A stretch of DNA of 64,000 bases from Kosakonia sp. SMBL-WEM22 (lineage in GTDB: Bacteria > Pseudomonadota > Gammaproteobacteria > Enterobacterales > Enterobacteriaceae), in the NCBI RefSeq assembly GCF_014490785.1, contig NZ_CP051488.1, positions 4,092,001 through 4,156,000 of the forward strand, read 5' to 3'. The translations under genes and the position numbers were made by a program. Positions 37,837 through 46,985 of this stretch are shown piece by piece (the first letter of the stretch is position 1; the number at the start of each line of letters is the position of its first letter). A model generated the notes under the pieces. It made no database searches. It saw nothing but the letters and a program-made list of their open reading frames with translations, and was not told the origin of the DNA.

Positions 37837-39570
37837 CTAAAGTGGCCAGAGGTTTTCGATGATCAGTTGCACGCTACGGTTGCCGCGAAACTCGTTAACA
37901 TCAAGTTTATAAGCGATTTTCACCTGCCGTACTCCATTGTCCGGCCAGATGCCGGTATCAACGTTGAAGGCGATCCCGTCGAGCAGCGGACCGCCGCCAA
38001 CCGGCTCCACCATCACTTTTAAATGACGCTCACCCACCAGCCGCTGCTGCAACAGGCGAAACTCGCCGTCAAAGATCGGTTCCGGGAACATCTGCCCCCA
38101 CGGCCCCGCTTCGCGCAACATCTCTGCCACTTCAAGCGTCATCTCCTGAGCGGTTAGCGGCCCGTCGGAGAGAATTTCCCCCTGCAACAGCGCCGGGTCG
38201 AGCCACTCGGTGACCAGTTCGCCAAAGCGCTGCTGGAAGGCGTCAAAATTGGCCTCTTCGAGCGTCAGCCCTGCCGCCATCGCGTGGCCGCCGAACTTCA
38301 GCATCATGCCGGGGTAGAGGGTGTCGAGCCGCTCCAGCGCATCGCGCATATGCAGCCCCTGAATCGAGCGCCCGGAGCCTTTCAGCACGCCTTCACCGGC
38401 GGGCGCAAAAGCGATAACCGGGCGATGGAAGCGCTCTTTAATACGCGAAGCCAGAATACCGACCACGCCCTGATGCCACTCGGGGTGGTACATCGCCAGG
38501 CCGCCGGGCAGCGTCTCACTGCTGCGCTCAAGCTGCTCGCACAGCGTCAGCGCTTCCGCCTGCATCCCCTGCTCAATCTCTTTGCGCGTCTGGTTGAGCG
38601 CGTCGAGATCGCTTGCCAACTGGCGCGCTTCGCCGAGATTGTCGCAGAGCAGCAGCGCCACGCCGACGGACATATCATCCAGACGCCCGGCGGCATTGAG
38701 GCGCGGGCCGAGCGCGAAGCCGAGATCGCTTGCCGCCAGCTTGTGCGCCTCGCGGTTGGCAATCTCCAGCAGCGCTTTGATACCCGGCCGGCAGCGACCA
38801 GCGCGAATACGGCTCAGCCCCTGCCAGGTCAAAATCCGGTTATTGGCATCCAGCGGAACAACGTCCGCCACCGTACCCAGCGCCACCAGATCGAGCAGCT
38901 CAGCAAGGTTTGGCATCGCGATACCGCGCGCCTCGAACCAGCCGTTGTCGCGTAGAAAGGCGCGCAACGCCAGCATTAGATAGAAGGCGACGCCAACGCC
39001 TGCCAGTGATTTTGATGGAAAGTCGCAGCCGCGCAGGTTGGGGTTCACAATCGCCTCGGCTTCGGGCAGCGTGTCGCCGGGCAGATGGTGATCGGTAACC
39101 ACAACCGGAATACCCAACTCATGGGCACGCGTTACGCCCGCATGGGAGGAGATGCCGTTATCGACAGTCAGGATCAGCTGCGCGCCGCGGGCATGGGCCT
39201 GATCGACCACTTCCGGGCTGAGGCCGTAACCGTCATCAAAGCGGTTCGGCACCAGGTAGCTGACGTTGTCGCAGCCCAACGAGCGCAGCGCCAGCACGCT
39301 CAGCGCGGTGCTGGTTGCGCCATCGGCGTCAAAATCTCCAACCACGATGATGCGCAGCCCTTCGCGCATAGCGTTGTAGAGGTGCGTAACCGCATCATCG
39401 ATGCCGGTCAGCTCCTGCCAGGGAAGCATCCCTTTTACGCTGCGTTCCAGATCGCGGTCGCTCTTCACGCCGCGGCTGGCATATAAGCGACGCAGCAGCG
39501 GCGGGAGTGAATCCGCCAGCACTGTCGCGTCATCCACCTCACGGCGGCGAAGTTGTATCTCAGCTTTCAC
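37837..39570 (-). CDS. recJ: Single-stranded-DNA-specific 5'-3' exonuclease RecJ
   Basis: 577 residues from a GTG start at 39570, the length and start type of E. coli RecJ. DHH-family motifs are present: DFDADG near residue 80, DNGISSH, and VTDHHLPGD, with the later DHHA1 motif GGHAMAAGL. The C-terminal OB-fold includes GERHLKVMVEPVGGG. It degrades single-stranded DNA in RecF-pathway recombination, mismatch repair and base excision repair, in the cytoplasm. It lies 5 bases before... downstream of dsbC and upstream of prfB on the same strand, as in E. coli. Confidence 0.96.
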   Translation of the reverse strand: MKAEIQLRRREVDDATVLADSLPPLLRRLYASRGVKSDRDLERSVKGMLPWQELTGIDDAVTHLYNAMREGLRIIVVGDFDADGATSTALSVLALRSLGCDNVSYLVPNRFDDGYGLSPEVVDQAHARGAQLILTVDNGISSHAGVTRAHELGIPVVVTDHHLPGDTLPEAEAIVNPNLRGCDFPSKSLAGVGVAFYLMLALRAFLRDNGWFEARGIAMPNLAELLDLVALGTVADVVPLDANNRILTWQGLSRIRAGRCRPGIKALLEIANREAHKLAASDLGFALGPRLNAAGRLDDMSVGVALLLCDNLGEARQLASDLDALNQTRKEIEQGMQAEALTLCEQLERSSETLPGGLAMYHPEWHQGVVGILASRIKERFHRPVIAFAPAGEGVLKGSGRSIQGLHMRDALERLDTLYPGMMLKFGGHAMAAGLTLEEANFDAFQQRFGELVTEWLDPALLQGEILSDGPLTAQEMTLEVAEMLREAGPWGQMFPEPIFDGEFRLLQQRLVGERHLKVMVEPVGGGPLLDGIAFNVDTGIWPDNGVRQVKIAYKLDVNEFRGNRSVQLIIENLWPL

Positions 39571-39575
39571 GGGAA

Positions 39576-40286
39576 TTACTTACCGCCCGTCGCTTTCTGG
39601 TGCTGGTCGAGGAAGGCTTTCATCTCGGCGGGTGCCTGGTAGCCCGGCACCACGTAGCCATCGTTCAGCACAATGGCTGGCGTGCCGTTAACGCCAAACT
39701 GCACGCCCAGCGCGTAGTGGTTAGCGATGCTGATATCGCAACTGGCAGGCTTCACGCCTTTGCCCGCCATCGCATCATCAAAGGCTTTCTTCGGATCTTT
39801 CGCGCACCAAATCGCCTTCATCTCTTTTTCTACCTCGCTCGGCACACCCTGGCGCGGGAAGGCGAGGTAGCGCACGGTAATGCCCAGCGCGTTGTAGTCC
39901 GCCATTTCGCTGTGCAGCTTCTGGCAGTAGCCGCAGGTGATATCGGTGAAGACGGTGATGACGTGCTTCTCTTGCGGCGCTTTGTAGACAATCATCTCTT
40001 TTTCCAGCGCGTTGAGATGCGGCAGCAGCATTTTGCTGGTGACGTTGACCGGCTGCGCGCCGCTAACGTCATACATCGGCCCCTGGATGATATGTTTGCC
40101 ATCTTCGGTGACATAGAGCACGCCGCTGTTGGTCATCACGGCTTTCATTCCGGCAACGGGAGCGGGCATGATGTCGGAACTCTGTACACCCAGCTTCGCG
40201 AGCGACTGCTTGATCGCCGCATCATCGGCATGGGCCGCGCCGGTGAACGCCGCCAGCAGGGTGAACATGATTAAACCTTTTTTCAT
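39576..40286 (-). CDS. dsbC: Periplasmic disulfide isomerase DsbC
   Basis: 236 residues with a signal peptide (ends AAHA, about residue 20). An N-terminal dimerisation domain is followed by a thioredoxin fold with the active site CGYC (TDITCGYCQKLHSEM) and the cis-proline region VNGTPAIVLND. A second cysteine pair (WCAKDP, PASCDIS) forms the structural disulfide. DsbC rearranges wrong disulfides in the periplasm and is kept reduced by DsbD. It lies between xerD and recJ with 24- and 5-base gaps, as in E. coli. AAGGAT sits upstream of the ATG. Confidence 0.96.
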   Translation of the reverse strand: MKKGLIMFTLLAAFTGAAHADDAAIKQSLAKLGVQSSDIMPAPVAGMKAVMTNSGVLYVTEDGKHIIQGPMYDVSGAQPVNVTSKMLLPHLNALEKEMIVYKAPQEKHVITVFTDITCGYCQKLHSEMADYNALGITVRYLAFPRQGVPSEVEKEMKAIWCAKDPKKAFDDAMAGKGVKPASCDISIANHYALGVQFGVNGTPAIVLNDGYVVPGYQAPAEMKAFLDQHQKATGGK

Positions 40287-40310
40287 AACAGATCCTTAGA
40301 TTGTCAGCAC

Positions 40311-41207
40311 TCACGCCCGCGGGTGGTGCTGTTGATGAAGCTTGCGCAGCCGCTCGGTGGCGACATGCGTATAAATTTGTGTTGTCGAGAGATCCTGATG
40401 CCCCAGCAGCATCTGCACCACTCGCAGATCCGCGCCGTGGTTGAGCAAATGCGTGGCAAAAGCATGGCGCAGAACGTGGGGCGAGAGCTTTTCGCTGTCG
40501 ATCCCGGCAAGCACCGCATAGTGCTTGATGCGATGCCAGAAGGTCTGGCGCGTCATCTGCTGGCCGCGCTGGCTTGGGAATAGCACATCGATCGAAGCCC
40601 CGTTAAGCAGCCACGGACGCCCATATTCAAGATAGTGCTCAACCCAGTAGATCGCCTCTTCGCCCAGCGGCACCAGGCGCTCTTTGTTGCCTTTACCGAT
40701 AACCCGCAGCACGCCCTGGCGCAGGCTGATATCGCTCATCGTCAGCCCCACCAACTCCGTCACGCGAAGGCCGGTTGCATACAGCACCTCAAGCATGGCT
40801 TTATCGCGTAACTCCAGCGGTTGGTCAACCACTGGAGCCTGTAATAGCCTGCCGACCTGCGTTTCGCTCAAATCTTTTGGCAGGCGCTGCGGCAGCTTCG
40901 GGGAAGCCAACTGGGCGCTTGGATCGTCCTGGCGCAGCTTTTCACGGTAGAGATAGTGGAAAAAGCGCCGCACGGCGCTCAGCAGCCGTGCCGAACTGGT
41001 GGCTTTATAGCCCCCTTCGACGCGTTCGGCGAGCAGCGCTTGCAGCTCGTCGCTCTGAGCGCGCGCCAGGCTGCTGCCCCGATGATGAAGCCACTCCACA
41101 ACGCCCTTCAGATCGCGACGATAGGCGCTGAGGGTGTTTTCCGCCAGGTTGTTCTCCAGCCAGAGCGCATCAAGAAATTGTTCGATACGTGCGAGATCCT
41201 CTTCCAT
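40311..41207 (-). CDS. xerD: Site-specific tyrosine recombinase XerD
   Basis: 298 residues from the ATG at 41207 (MEEDLARIEQFLDALW), matching the length and N-terminus of E. coli XerD; the open frame up to 41282 is not needed. The catalytic residues of tyrosine recombinases are visible: R in ATGLRVTELVGL, K in GKGNKERLVPL, HxxR in SPHVLRHAFATHLL, H in LLGHQDLSTTQ, and the Y in TQIYTHV. With XerC it resolves chromosome dimers at dif under FtsK control. It is divergent from fldB with about 100 bases between. Confidence 0.96.
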   Translation of the reverse strand: MEEDLARIEQFLDALWLENNLAENTLSAYRRDLKGVVEWLHHRGSSLARAQSDELQALLAERVEGGYKATSSARLLSAVRRFFHYLYREKLRQDDPSAQLASPKLPQRLPKDLSETQVGRLLQAPVVDQPLELRDKAMLEVLYATGLRVTELVGLTMSDISLRQGVLRVIGKGNKERLVPLGEEAIYWVEHYLEYGRPWLLNGASIDVLFPSQRGQQMTRQTFWHRIKHYAVLAGIDSEKLSPHVLRHAFATHLLNHGADLRVVQMLLGHQDLSTTQIYTHVATERLRKLHQQHHPRA

Positions 41208-41306
41208 CCGCCCTCTCCTTCTCTCAATCGCTGCATTATGCCTGATTGAGACCCGATTCTGGTACACTGCGTGCAAAGACACATCAAGAACCGAGATGTT
41301 TACGTT

Positions 41307-41828
41307 ATGAATATTGGTCTGTTTTATGGTTCCAGCACCTGCTACACCGAAATGGCAGCGGAAAAAATTCGCGACATTATCGGGCCGGAACTGGTTACGC
41401 TACACAACCTGAAAGACGATGCTCCCGCCCTGATGGAGCAGTATGATGCGCTGATCCTCGGCATTCCGACCTGGGATTTTGGCGAACTGCAGGAAGATTG
41501 GGAGGCGGTCTGGGATACGCTCGACACGCTCAATCTTGACGGCAAAATTGTGGCTCTCTACGGCATGGGCGACCAGCTTGGCTACGGCGAATGGTTCCTC
41601 GACGCGCTGGGGATGCTGCATGATAAGCTGGCACCGAAAGGCGTCAACTTTGTCGGCTACTGGCCGACCGAAGGCTACGAGTTTACCAGCAACAAACCGA
41701 TTATCGCTGACGGGCAGCTGTTTGTCGGCCTGGCGCTGGATGAGACCAACCAGTATGACCTGAGCGACGCGCGCCTCGAAGCCTGGTGCGAGCAGATCCT
41801 GACAGAGATGGCAGAGCGCTTCGCCTGA
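41307..41828 (+). CDS. fldB: Flavodoxin 2
   Basis: 173 residues from the ATG at 41307 (MNIGLFYGSSTCYTEMAAEK); the frame is open to 41271, but the extra residues do not fit the family. The FMN phosphate loop is GSSTCYTE and the flavin is stacked by the WDFGELQEDW and YGMGDQLGY loops, typical of long-chain flavodoxins. FldB is an alternative cytoplasmic electron carrier; in E. coli it is SoxRS-induced. I did not find a clear soxbox by eye. It faces xerD divergently and ends 17 bases before the end of the opposite gene ygfX. Confidence 0.95.
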   Translation: MNIGLFYGSSTCYTEMAAEKIRDIIGPELVTLHNLKDDAPALMEQYDALILGIPTWDFGELQEDWEAVWDTLDTLNLDGKIVALYGMGDQLGYGEWFLDALGMLHDKLAPKGVNFVGYWPTEGYEFTSNKPIIADGQLFVGLALDETNQYDLSDARLEAWCEQILTEMAERFA

Positions 41829-41845
41829 GCCCTGCGTTAAAGCCT

Positions 41846-42262
41846 TTAGTGCAGACCCTGCGCCGGTTTTTGTAAAATCATCCGGCGCAGATCGCGCCAC
41901 TCCTGCGCATCCATACTGTCTGCCGCCAGCCAGAGATGCTGGCGACGGCCATCCTCCTCGCGACGCAAACGCAGCATCATTCCGCTACGCAGCAGCCAGG
42001 GCGTGCCGACAATATCCCACTCCTCGCCCTGCCAGCGCAGGCGCGAATCCATCAGTAGCTTAATTTCGCCATGACAGGCATTGATGCGCCGCTGGCTCCG
42101 TACGGAGTCAAACACCACCAGCGAAAGCAGCAGCAGCCATACCGGCGTGTAGCTTAGCGGCCAGGGCATCAGCAAGATGAGCGCGGCCACCAACCCGTGG
42201 AGGAGCAAGGAGAGCCACTGTGCGCGCCAGGAGACGCGTAACTCAGATTGCCACAGGACCAC
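41846..42262 (-). CDS. ygfX: YgfX (CptA) inner-membrane protein
   Basis: 138 residues with two membrane helices near the N-terminus (WLSLLLHGLVAALILLMPWPL and YTPVWLLLLSLVVFDSV) and a cytoplasmic tail (CHGEIKLLMDSRLRWQGEEW, LWLAADSMDAQEWRDLRRMI). It is very close to E. coli YgfX, which is encoded with sdhE and was described as CptA, a toxin-like inhibitor of FtsZ and MreB, although its link with SdhE as an antitoxin is disputed. The start overlaps the sdhE end by 20 bases, so translation is coupled. Confidence 0.93.
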   Translation of the reverse strand: MVLWQSELRVSWRAQWLSLLLHGLVAALILLMPWPLSYTPVWLLLLSLVVFDSVRSQRRINACHGEIKLLMDSRLRWQGEEWDIVGTPWLLRSGMMLRLRREEDGRRQHLWLAADSMDAQEWRDLRRMILQKPAQGLH

Positions 42263-42509
42263 GATCCCGATTCCGTGTCTGGATTAACTGCACCATTCTT
42301 TGCAACTCCGCATCCTGTGGCTTGCCGTGGTTCATAAGCCAGTTAAATAAATCGGGATCGTCATTTTCCAGCAGGCGGACAAAGAGACGTTTGTCATCAT
42401 CGCTTAGCGAATCGTACTCATGTTCGAAAAAAGGCATGATGGAAATATCGAGCTCGCGCATTCCGCGACGGCACGCCCAGTGAATACGGGCTTTGTTAGT
42501 AATATCCAT
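42243..42509 (-). CDS. sdhE: FAD assembly factor SdhE (YgfY/CptB)
   Basis: 88 residues from the ATG at 42509 (MDITNKARIHWACRRGMREL); an upstream ATG at 42542 would add eleven residues not found in the family. The RGxRE signature (RRGMRELD), which contacts FAD-binding subunits, is intact, with the helical-bundle segments FFEHEYDSLSDDDKRLF and DPDLFNWLMNHGKP. SdhE helps attach FAD to succinate dehydrogenase and fumarate reductase flavoprotein subunits. It overlaps ygfX and is divergent from ygfZ, a related Fe-S maturation gene. Confidence 0.95.
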   Translation of the reverse strand: MDITNKARIHWACRRGMRELDISIMPFFEHEYDSLSDDDKRLFVRLLENDDPDLFNWLMNHGKPQDAELQRMVQLIQTRNRDRGPVAI

Positions 42510-42756
42510 GTGTATCTCCCTGTTCGGCATGATGGGGCACATTGTAACGTGTTTTTAATATATCTTTTGCGGAATATTTCATTGCGCGCGCTGGCTTCCA
42601 GAATAAAGCTACTCTTCTGCAACGATTTCATTACGCTGCGTAATATCTCGCAGGGCCATCACAATGGCACAAATCGCATGCTTTATCGCTTGCAATGGAC
42701 ACCGGCTCTTTTACCATTAACACCCAACACAGCGTTAAGCTAATCAGGACATTAAT

Positions 42757-43737
42757 ATGGCTTTTACTCCTTTTCCTCCGCGCCAGCCGACCGCCGCTTC
42801 ACGTCTGCCGCTGACGCTTATGACGCTCGATGACTGGGCGCTGGCGACCATCACCGGGGCCGATAGCGAGAAGTATCTGCAGGGCCAGGTGACGGCAGAT
42901 GTCTCGACACTGGCGGCTAATCAGCATCTGCTGGCGGCGCACTGTGATTCTAAAGGCAAAATGTGGAGCAATATGCGGTTGTTCCACGATAAAGAGGGGT
43001 TCGCGTGGCTGTTGCGCCGCAGCGTGCGTGAAACCCAGCTGCGCGAACTGAAAAAATATGCCGTCTTCTCTAAAGTGGCTATTGCTGCGGATGACGAGCG
43101 CGTTCTGCTTGGCGTGGCCGGTTTCCAGGCGCGGGCCGCGCTGGCGAATCTCTTCACCACCCTGCCGGAGAGCGAAAATCAGGTCGTGCAGGAGGGAGAA
43201 ACCACGCTGCTGTGGTTTGCGCATCCCGCTGAGCGTTTCCTGTTAGTGACCGATGCCGCCACGGCCGACATGGTCACCGAGAAGCTGCGCGGTGAAGCCC
43301 AGTTCAATAACAGCCAGCAGTGGCTGGCGCTGAATATCGAAGCAGGTCTGCCGGTGGTTGATGAAGCGAATGTCGCGCAGTTTATTCCGCAGGCGACCAA
43401 CCTGCAGGCGCTCGGCGGCATCAGCTTTAAAAAAGGGTGCTACACCGGACAGGAGATGGTGGCGCGGGCAAAATTCCGCGGAGCCAATAAGCGCGCGCTG
43501 TGGTACCTGGCAGGAACCGCCAGCCGCGTTCCGGAAGCGGGAGAAGATCTCGAGCGTAAAATGGGCGACAACTGGCGTCGTACCGGCACCGTACTGGCCG
43601 CCGCGCAGCTGGATGACGGGCGCGTGATTGTCCAGGTCGTAATGAATAATGATATGGAGCCGGACAGCGTATTCCGCGTGCGCGAAGATGCCAACACGCT
43701 GAGCATTGAGCCACTGCCCTACTCGCTCGAAGAGTAA
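42757..43737 (+). CDS. ygfZ: Folate-dependent Fe-S protein maturation factor YgfZ
   Basis: 326 residues, related to the glycine-cleavage T-protein fold (LDDWALATITGADSEKYLQG near the start). The family signature K-G-C-Y-x-G-Q-E is complete (SFKKGCYTGQEMVARAKFRG), including the cysteine needed for activity. YgfZ (IscA/Iba57-like) helps in assembly or repair of certain Fe-S enzymes such as MiaB, in the cytoplasm, using tetrahydrofolate. It is transcribed away from sdhE, with 247 bases between; the pairing of these two maturation genes is conserved in enterobacteria. An inverted repeat follows the stop. Confidence 0.95.
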   Translation: MAFTPFPPRQPTAASRLPLTLMTLDDWALATITGADSEKYLQGQVTADVSTLAANQHLLAAHCDSKGKMWSNMRLFHDKEGFAWLLRRSVRETQLRELKKYAVFSKVAIAADDERVLLGVAGFQARAALANLFTTLPESENQVVQEGETTLLWFAHPAERFLLVTDAATADMVTEKLRGEAQFNNSQQWLALNIEAGLPVVDEANVAQFIPQATNLQALGGISFKKGCYTGQEMVARAKFRGANKRALWYLAGTASRVPEAGEDLERKMGDNWRRTGTVLAAAQLDDGRVIVQVVMNNDMEPDSVFRVREDANTLSIEPLPYSLEE

Positions 43738-43747
43738 GCGGTTCTGA

Positions 43748-43774
43748 GCCGGGCAAGGCATCTGCCTGCCCGGC
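43748..43774. terminator. Stem-loop between ygfZ and the convergent yqfA gene
   Basis: GCCGGGCA and TGCCCGGC pair over an 11-base loop between two convergent genes. There is no T run, so it could be a bidirectional weak terminator or a partial REP-like element. Confidence 0.5.
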
Positions 43775-43786
43775 CACTACGCGAGG

Positions 43787-44446
43787 CTAAATCTGGCCGA
43801 CGTAAAGGTAGATCGCAAGGAAGTGGCAGACACTGCCGCCAAGTACAAAGCCGTGCCAGATGGCGTGGTTGTAAGGTATGCGTTTACAGACGTAAAAAAT
43901 GACGCCAAGGGAGTAGACCAGGCCGCCTACGGCAAGCAGCGTAACGCCACCTGGTGAGAGACGCGTGGCGAGCTGATAAATCACCACCAGCGAGAGCCAG
44001 CCCATCGCCAGGTAGGTCACCAGCGACAGCACCTTAAAGCGGTGCGCTATCGTCAGCTTAAACAGGATGCCCAGCAGCGCGAGGCTCCAGATAACCACCA
44101 TTAGCCCGCGCGCCAGCGGTGAATCCAGGCCAACCAGCAGGAACGGCGTATAGGTGCCCGCAATCAGCAGGTAGATAGCGCAGTGGTCGAACTTCTTCAG
44201 CCATATTTTGGCGCGTGGATGCGGAATGGCGTGATAGAGCGTCGATGCCAGAAACAGCAGGATCATACTGCCGCCATAAAGGGCGTAACTGGTGATGGCA
44301 AGCGTGCTGGCGTGGGTGTCGACTGCCTGCCCGAGCAGCAGCACCAGCCCGACAATCCCGAACACCAGCCCGATTCCGTGGCTGATGCTGTTGGCAATCT
44401 CCTCTGCCAGTGTATATCCCTGTGCGATTAATGGTTTCTTCACCAT
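43787..44446 (-). CDS. yqfA: YqfA/TrhA, hemolysin-III/PAQR-family membrane protein
   Basis: 219 residues with seven membrane helices and the family signature near the start (AEEIANSISHGIGLVFG), plus the conserved STLYHAIPHPRAKIWLKKFDH segment and the final HAIWHGFVLGGSVCHFLAIY, whose histidines and the aspartate in KFDH match the metal site of PAQR receptors. The E. coli protein (also called TrhA) affects membrane energetics and fatty-acid balance. There is no evidence that it is a true hemolysin. Transcribed towards ygfZ. Confidence 0.92.
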   Translation of the reverse strand: MVKKPLIAQGYTLAEEIANSISHGIGLVFGIVGLVLLLGQAVDTHASTLAITSYALYGGSMILLFLASTLYHAIPHPRAKIWLKKFDHCAIYLLIAGTYTPFLLVGLDSPLARGLMVVIWSLALLGILFKLTIAHRFKVLSLVTYLAMGWLSLVVIYQLATRLSPGGVTLLAVGGLVYSLGVIFYVCKRIPYNHAIWHGFVLGGSVCHFLAIYLYVGQI

Positions 44447-44666
44447 AGGTAACTCCAGGAGAACTCAAAACGTTGCGCTATCAGAGTAACTGAGAATAAT
44501 TCCAGTGCACACCTGTACGCTAAAATATTTCGCCTATCAATAACCGCACGGCCTGCGGTTCGGCTAAAAGTCGGGGCGTGCGAGCCGCAGTTGTGGCAGC
44601 ATGAAGCACATTTGCAGGCAGGCCCGACAAGGGCTGGCTACATTATCAGCAGCAAAGGACACCGCC

Positions 44667-45401
44667 GTGACGATGTTTACCCACTCCGCCATCGCCAGCC
44701 TCAACACCCTGGAGATGATGGTCTACAACTTTGTGGTCAAAAACCGCGACAAAGTGATGTACATGACGATCCGCGAACTCGCCGACGCGGCGGGCGTCTC
44801 GACTACCACGGTGCTGCGTTTTTGCCGCAAGCTTAACTGTGAGGGGTACTCGGAGTTTCGCGTGCGCTTTAAATTGTATCTGGAACAGAACGAGCCGCCG
44901 CAGGCTAATTTTGGCGCCAGCGAAGTGATCAGCTTTTTTAAAAGCGTGAATAACGACGAATTCGATAAATTACTCGATAGCACCGTCGACATCATATTAT
45001 CCTCCGAGCGTATTATCTTCGTCGGGGCAGGCACCTCCGGGGCGCTGGCGAAATATGGCGCGCGCTTCTTCTCAAATATTGGCAAATTCAGTAACCATAT
45101 CGACGATCCCTATTTCCCGGTGACCAACGATATGGCGAAAAACGCGCTGGCGATTGTTCTTTCGGTCTCCGGTGAAACCGAGGAGATCCTGCGCTTTGCC
45201 AGCCAGTTCAGCCTGCATCACTGCAAAGTCCTCTCGATCACCAGCCATGAGCATTCACGTCTGGCGAAACTCGCGGATTACAATATCTCCTGGCATGTGC
45301 CGCAAATGCGTATTTCCGGCGGCTACGATATTACGACGCAAATTCCGGTGGTTTATATTCTCGAATCACTGGGACGTAAACTGGCGAAGAAAATAGCATA
45401 A
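44667..45401 (+). CDS. RpiR/MurR-family transcriptional regulator, probably of bglA
   Basis: 244 residues from a GTG at 44667 with AAAGGA seven bases upstream (MTMFTHSAIASLN); the ATG at 44673 is the alternative, and the frame is open further up to 44601. The N-terminal helix-turn-helix is TIRELADAAGVSTTTVLRFCRKL, and the C-terminal SIS domain has RIIFVGAGTSGALAKYGARF and VLSVSGETEEILRFA, which bind phosphosugars. It stands directly upstream of bglA, where E. coli has yqfB instead, and probably controls bglA in response to a phosphorylated sugar (inference). Confidence 0.88.
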   Translation: MTMFTHSAIASLNTLEMMVYNFVVKNRDKVMYMTIRELADAAGVSTTTVLRFCRKLNCEGYSEFRVRFKLYLEQNEPPQANFGASEVISFFKSVNNDEFDKLLDSTVDIILSSERIIFVGAGTSGALAKYGARFFSNIGKFSNHIDDPYFPVTNDMAKNALAIVLSVSGETEEILRFASQFSLHHCKVLSITSHEHSRLAKLADYNISWHVPQMRISGGYDITTQIPVVYILESLGRKLAKKIA

Positions 45402-45419
45402 AAAAACAGGGTGTTTTTT
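45401..45419 (+). terminator. Terminator-like hairpin after the RpiR-family gene
   Basis: AAAAAACA and TGTTTTTT pair around a short GGG loop, three bases after the stop. The stem is AT-only and weak, but the T run is good. It could also work as an attenuator between the regulator and bglA. Confidence 0.5.
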
Positions 45420-45517
45420 CGGTGTAACAAATTACCGCAGTGGCAATTTGTTATATCGTGACATTCATTTCGCCTTTGCTAGACTCGTTGGCAGCTAATA
45501 TGACGAGAAGAGCAACG

Positions 45518-46951
45518 ATGAAAAAATTGACCTTACCGAAAGATTTCTTGTGGGGCGGCGCCGTTGCCGCGCATCAGGTAGAAGGCGGCTGGAATAAAGG
45601 CGGCAAAGGCCCAAGCATCTGCGACGTGCTGACGGGCGGCGCACACGGCGTCCCGCGCGAAATCACCTCGCAAGTGGAAGCGGGTAAATACTACCCGAAC
45701 CATGAAGCCGTTGATTTTCATGGTCATTACAAAGAGGACATCAAACTCTTTGCCGAGATGGGCTTCAAATGTTTCCGCACCTCAATCGCCTGGACCCGCA
45801 TCTTCCCGCAGGGCGATGAGCTACAGCCCAATGAAGAGGGGCTGAAGTTTTATGACGATGTGTTCGATGAGCTACTGAAGCACAACATCGAGCCGGTCAT
45901 TACCCTCTCTCACTTCGAGATGCCGCTGCACCTGGTGCAGGAGTACGGCGGCTGGACCAACCGTAAAGTGGTTGATTTCTTTGTGCGTTTCGCCGAAGTG
46001 GTGTTTGAGCGCTACAAGAATAAGGTCAAATACTGGATGACCTTTAATGAGATTAACAACCAGCGCAACTGGCGGGCGCCGCTGTTCGGCTACTGCTGCT
46101 CCGGCGTGGTTTACACCGAGCATGAGAATCCGGAAGAGACCATGTACCAGGTGTTGCATCACCAGTTCGTTGCCAGCGCCATGGCGGTAAAAATTGGTCA
46201 CCGCATTAACCCGTCGATGCAGATTGGCTGCATGCTGGCGATGGTGCCGCTCTATCCCTTCTCCTGTAAGCCTGAAGATGTAATGTATGCGCAGGAATCA
46301 ATGCGCGAGCGTTATGTCTTTACCGATGTTCAGCTGCGCGGCTACTACCCCTCCTACGTACTTAATGAGTGGGAGCGTCGCGGCTTTAACATCAAAATGG
46401 AAGCCGGGGATGAAGCGATCCTGCGAGAAGGGTGCTGCGACTATCTGGGCTTCAGCTACTACATGACCAACGCGGTGAAAGCCGAAGGCGGCTCGGGCGA
46501 TGCGCTCTCCGGTTTCCAGGGCAGCGTGCCGAACCCGCACGTGAAAGCCTCCGACTGGGGTTGGCAGATTGACCCGGTTGGCCTGCGCTACGCCCTTTGC
46601 GAGCTCTATGAGCGCTACCAGAAGCCGCTGTTTATCGTTGAAAACGGCTTTGGCGCGTACGACAAAGTTGAAGAGGATGGCAGCATTAACGATGATTACC
46701 GCATCGACTATCTGCGCGCGCATGTGAAAGAGATGGTCGAAGCCGTCACCTATGATGGCGTAGATCTGATGGGTTACACCCCGTGGGGCTGCATTGACTG
46801 CGTCTCCTTCACCACTGGCCAGTACAGCAAGCGCTACGGCTTTATCTACGTGAACAAGCACGACGACGGCACCGGCGATATGTCGCGCTCACGCAAGAAG
46901 AGCTTTAACTGGTACAAGGAAGTGATTGCCAGCAACGGCGAGAACTTGTGA
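45518..46951 (+). CDS. bglA: 6-phospho-beta-glucosidase BglA (GH1)
   Basis: 477 residues from the ATG at 45518 (MKKLTLPKDFLWGGAVAAHQ), close to E. coli BglA in length and sequence; AGAAGAG is a fair ribosome site. The GH1 acid/base is E in TFNEINN and the nucleophile E in FIVENGFG; the phosphate-binding tail SRSRKKSFNWY is intact. It hydrolyses phosphorylated aryl-beta-glucosides such as arbutin-phosphate after uptake by a PTS, in the cytoplasm. It follows the RpiR-type regulator and precedes a REP array. No PTS gene is adjacent. Confidence 0.96.
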   Translation: MKKLTLPKDFLWGGAVAAHQVEGGWNKGGKGPSICDVLTGGAHGVPREITSQVEAGKYYPNHEAVDFHGHYKEDIKLFAEMGFKCFRTSIAWTRIFPQGDELQPNEEGLKFYDDVFDELLKHNIEPVITLSHFEMPLHLVQEYGGWTNRKVVDFFVRFAEVVFERYKNKVKYWMTFNEINNQRNWRAPLFGYCCSGVVYTEHENPEETMYQVLHHQFVASAMAVKIGHRINPSMQIGCMLAMVPLYPFSCKPEDVMYAQESMRERYVFTDVQLRGYYPSYVLNEWERRGFNIKMEAGDEAILREGCCDYLGFSYYMTNAVKAEGGSGDALSGFQGSVPNPHVKASDWGWQIDPVGLRYALCELYERYQKPLFIVENGFGAYDKVEEDGSINDDYRIDYLRAHVKEMVEAVTYDGVDLMGYTPWGCIDCVSFTTGQYSKRYGFIYVNKHDDGTGDMSRSRKKSFNWYKEVIASNGENL

Positions 46952-46985
46952 TGTGAAAGGCGTTTTGCCGTGATGTAGTGAAGCT

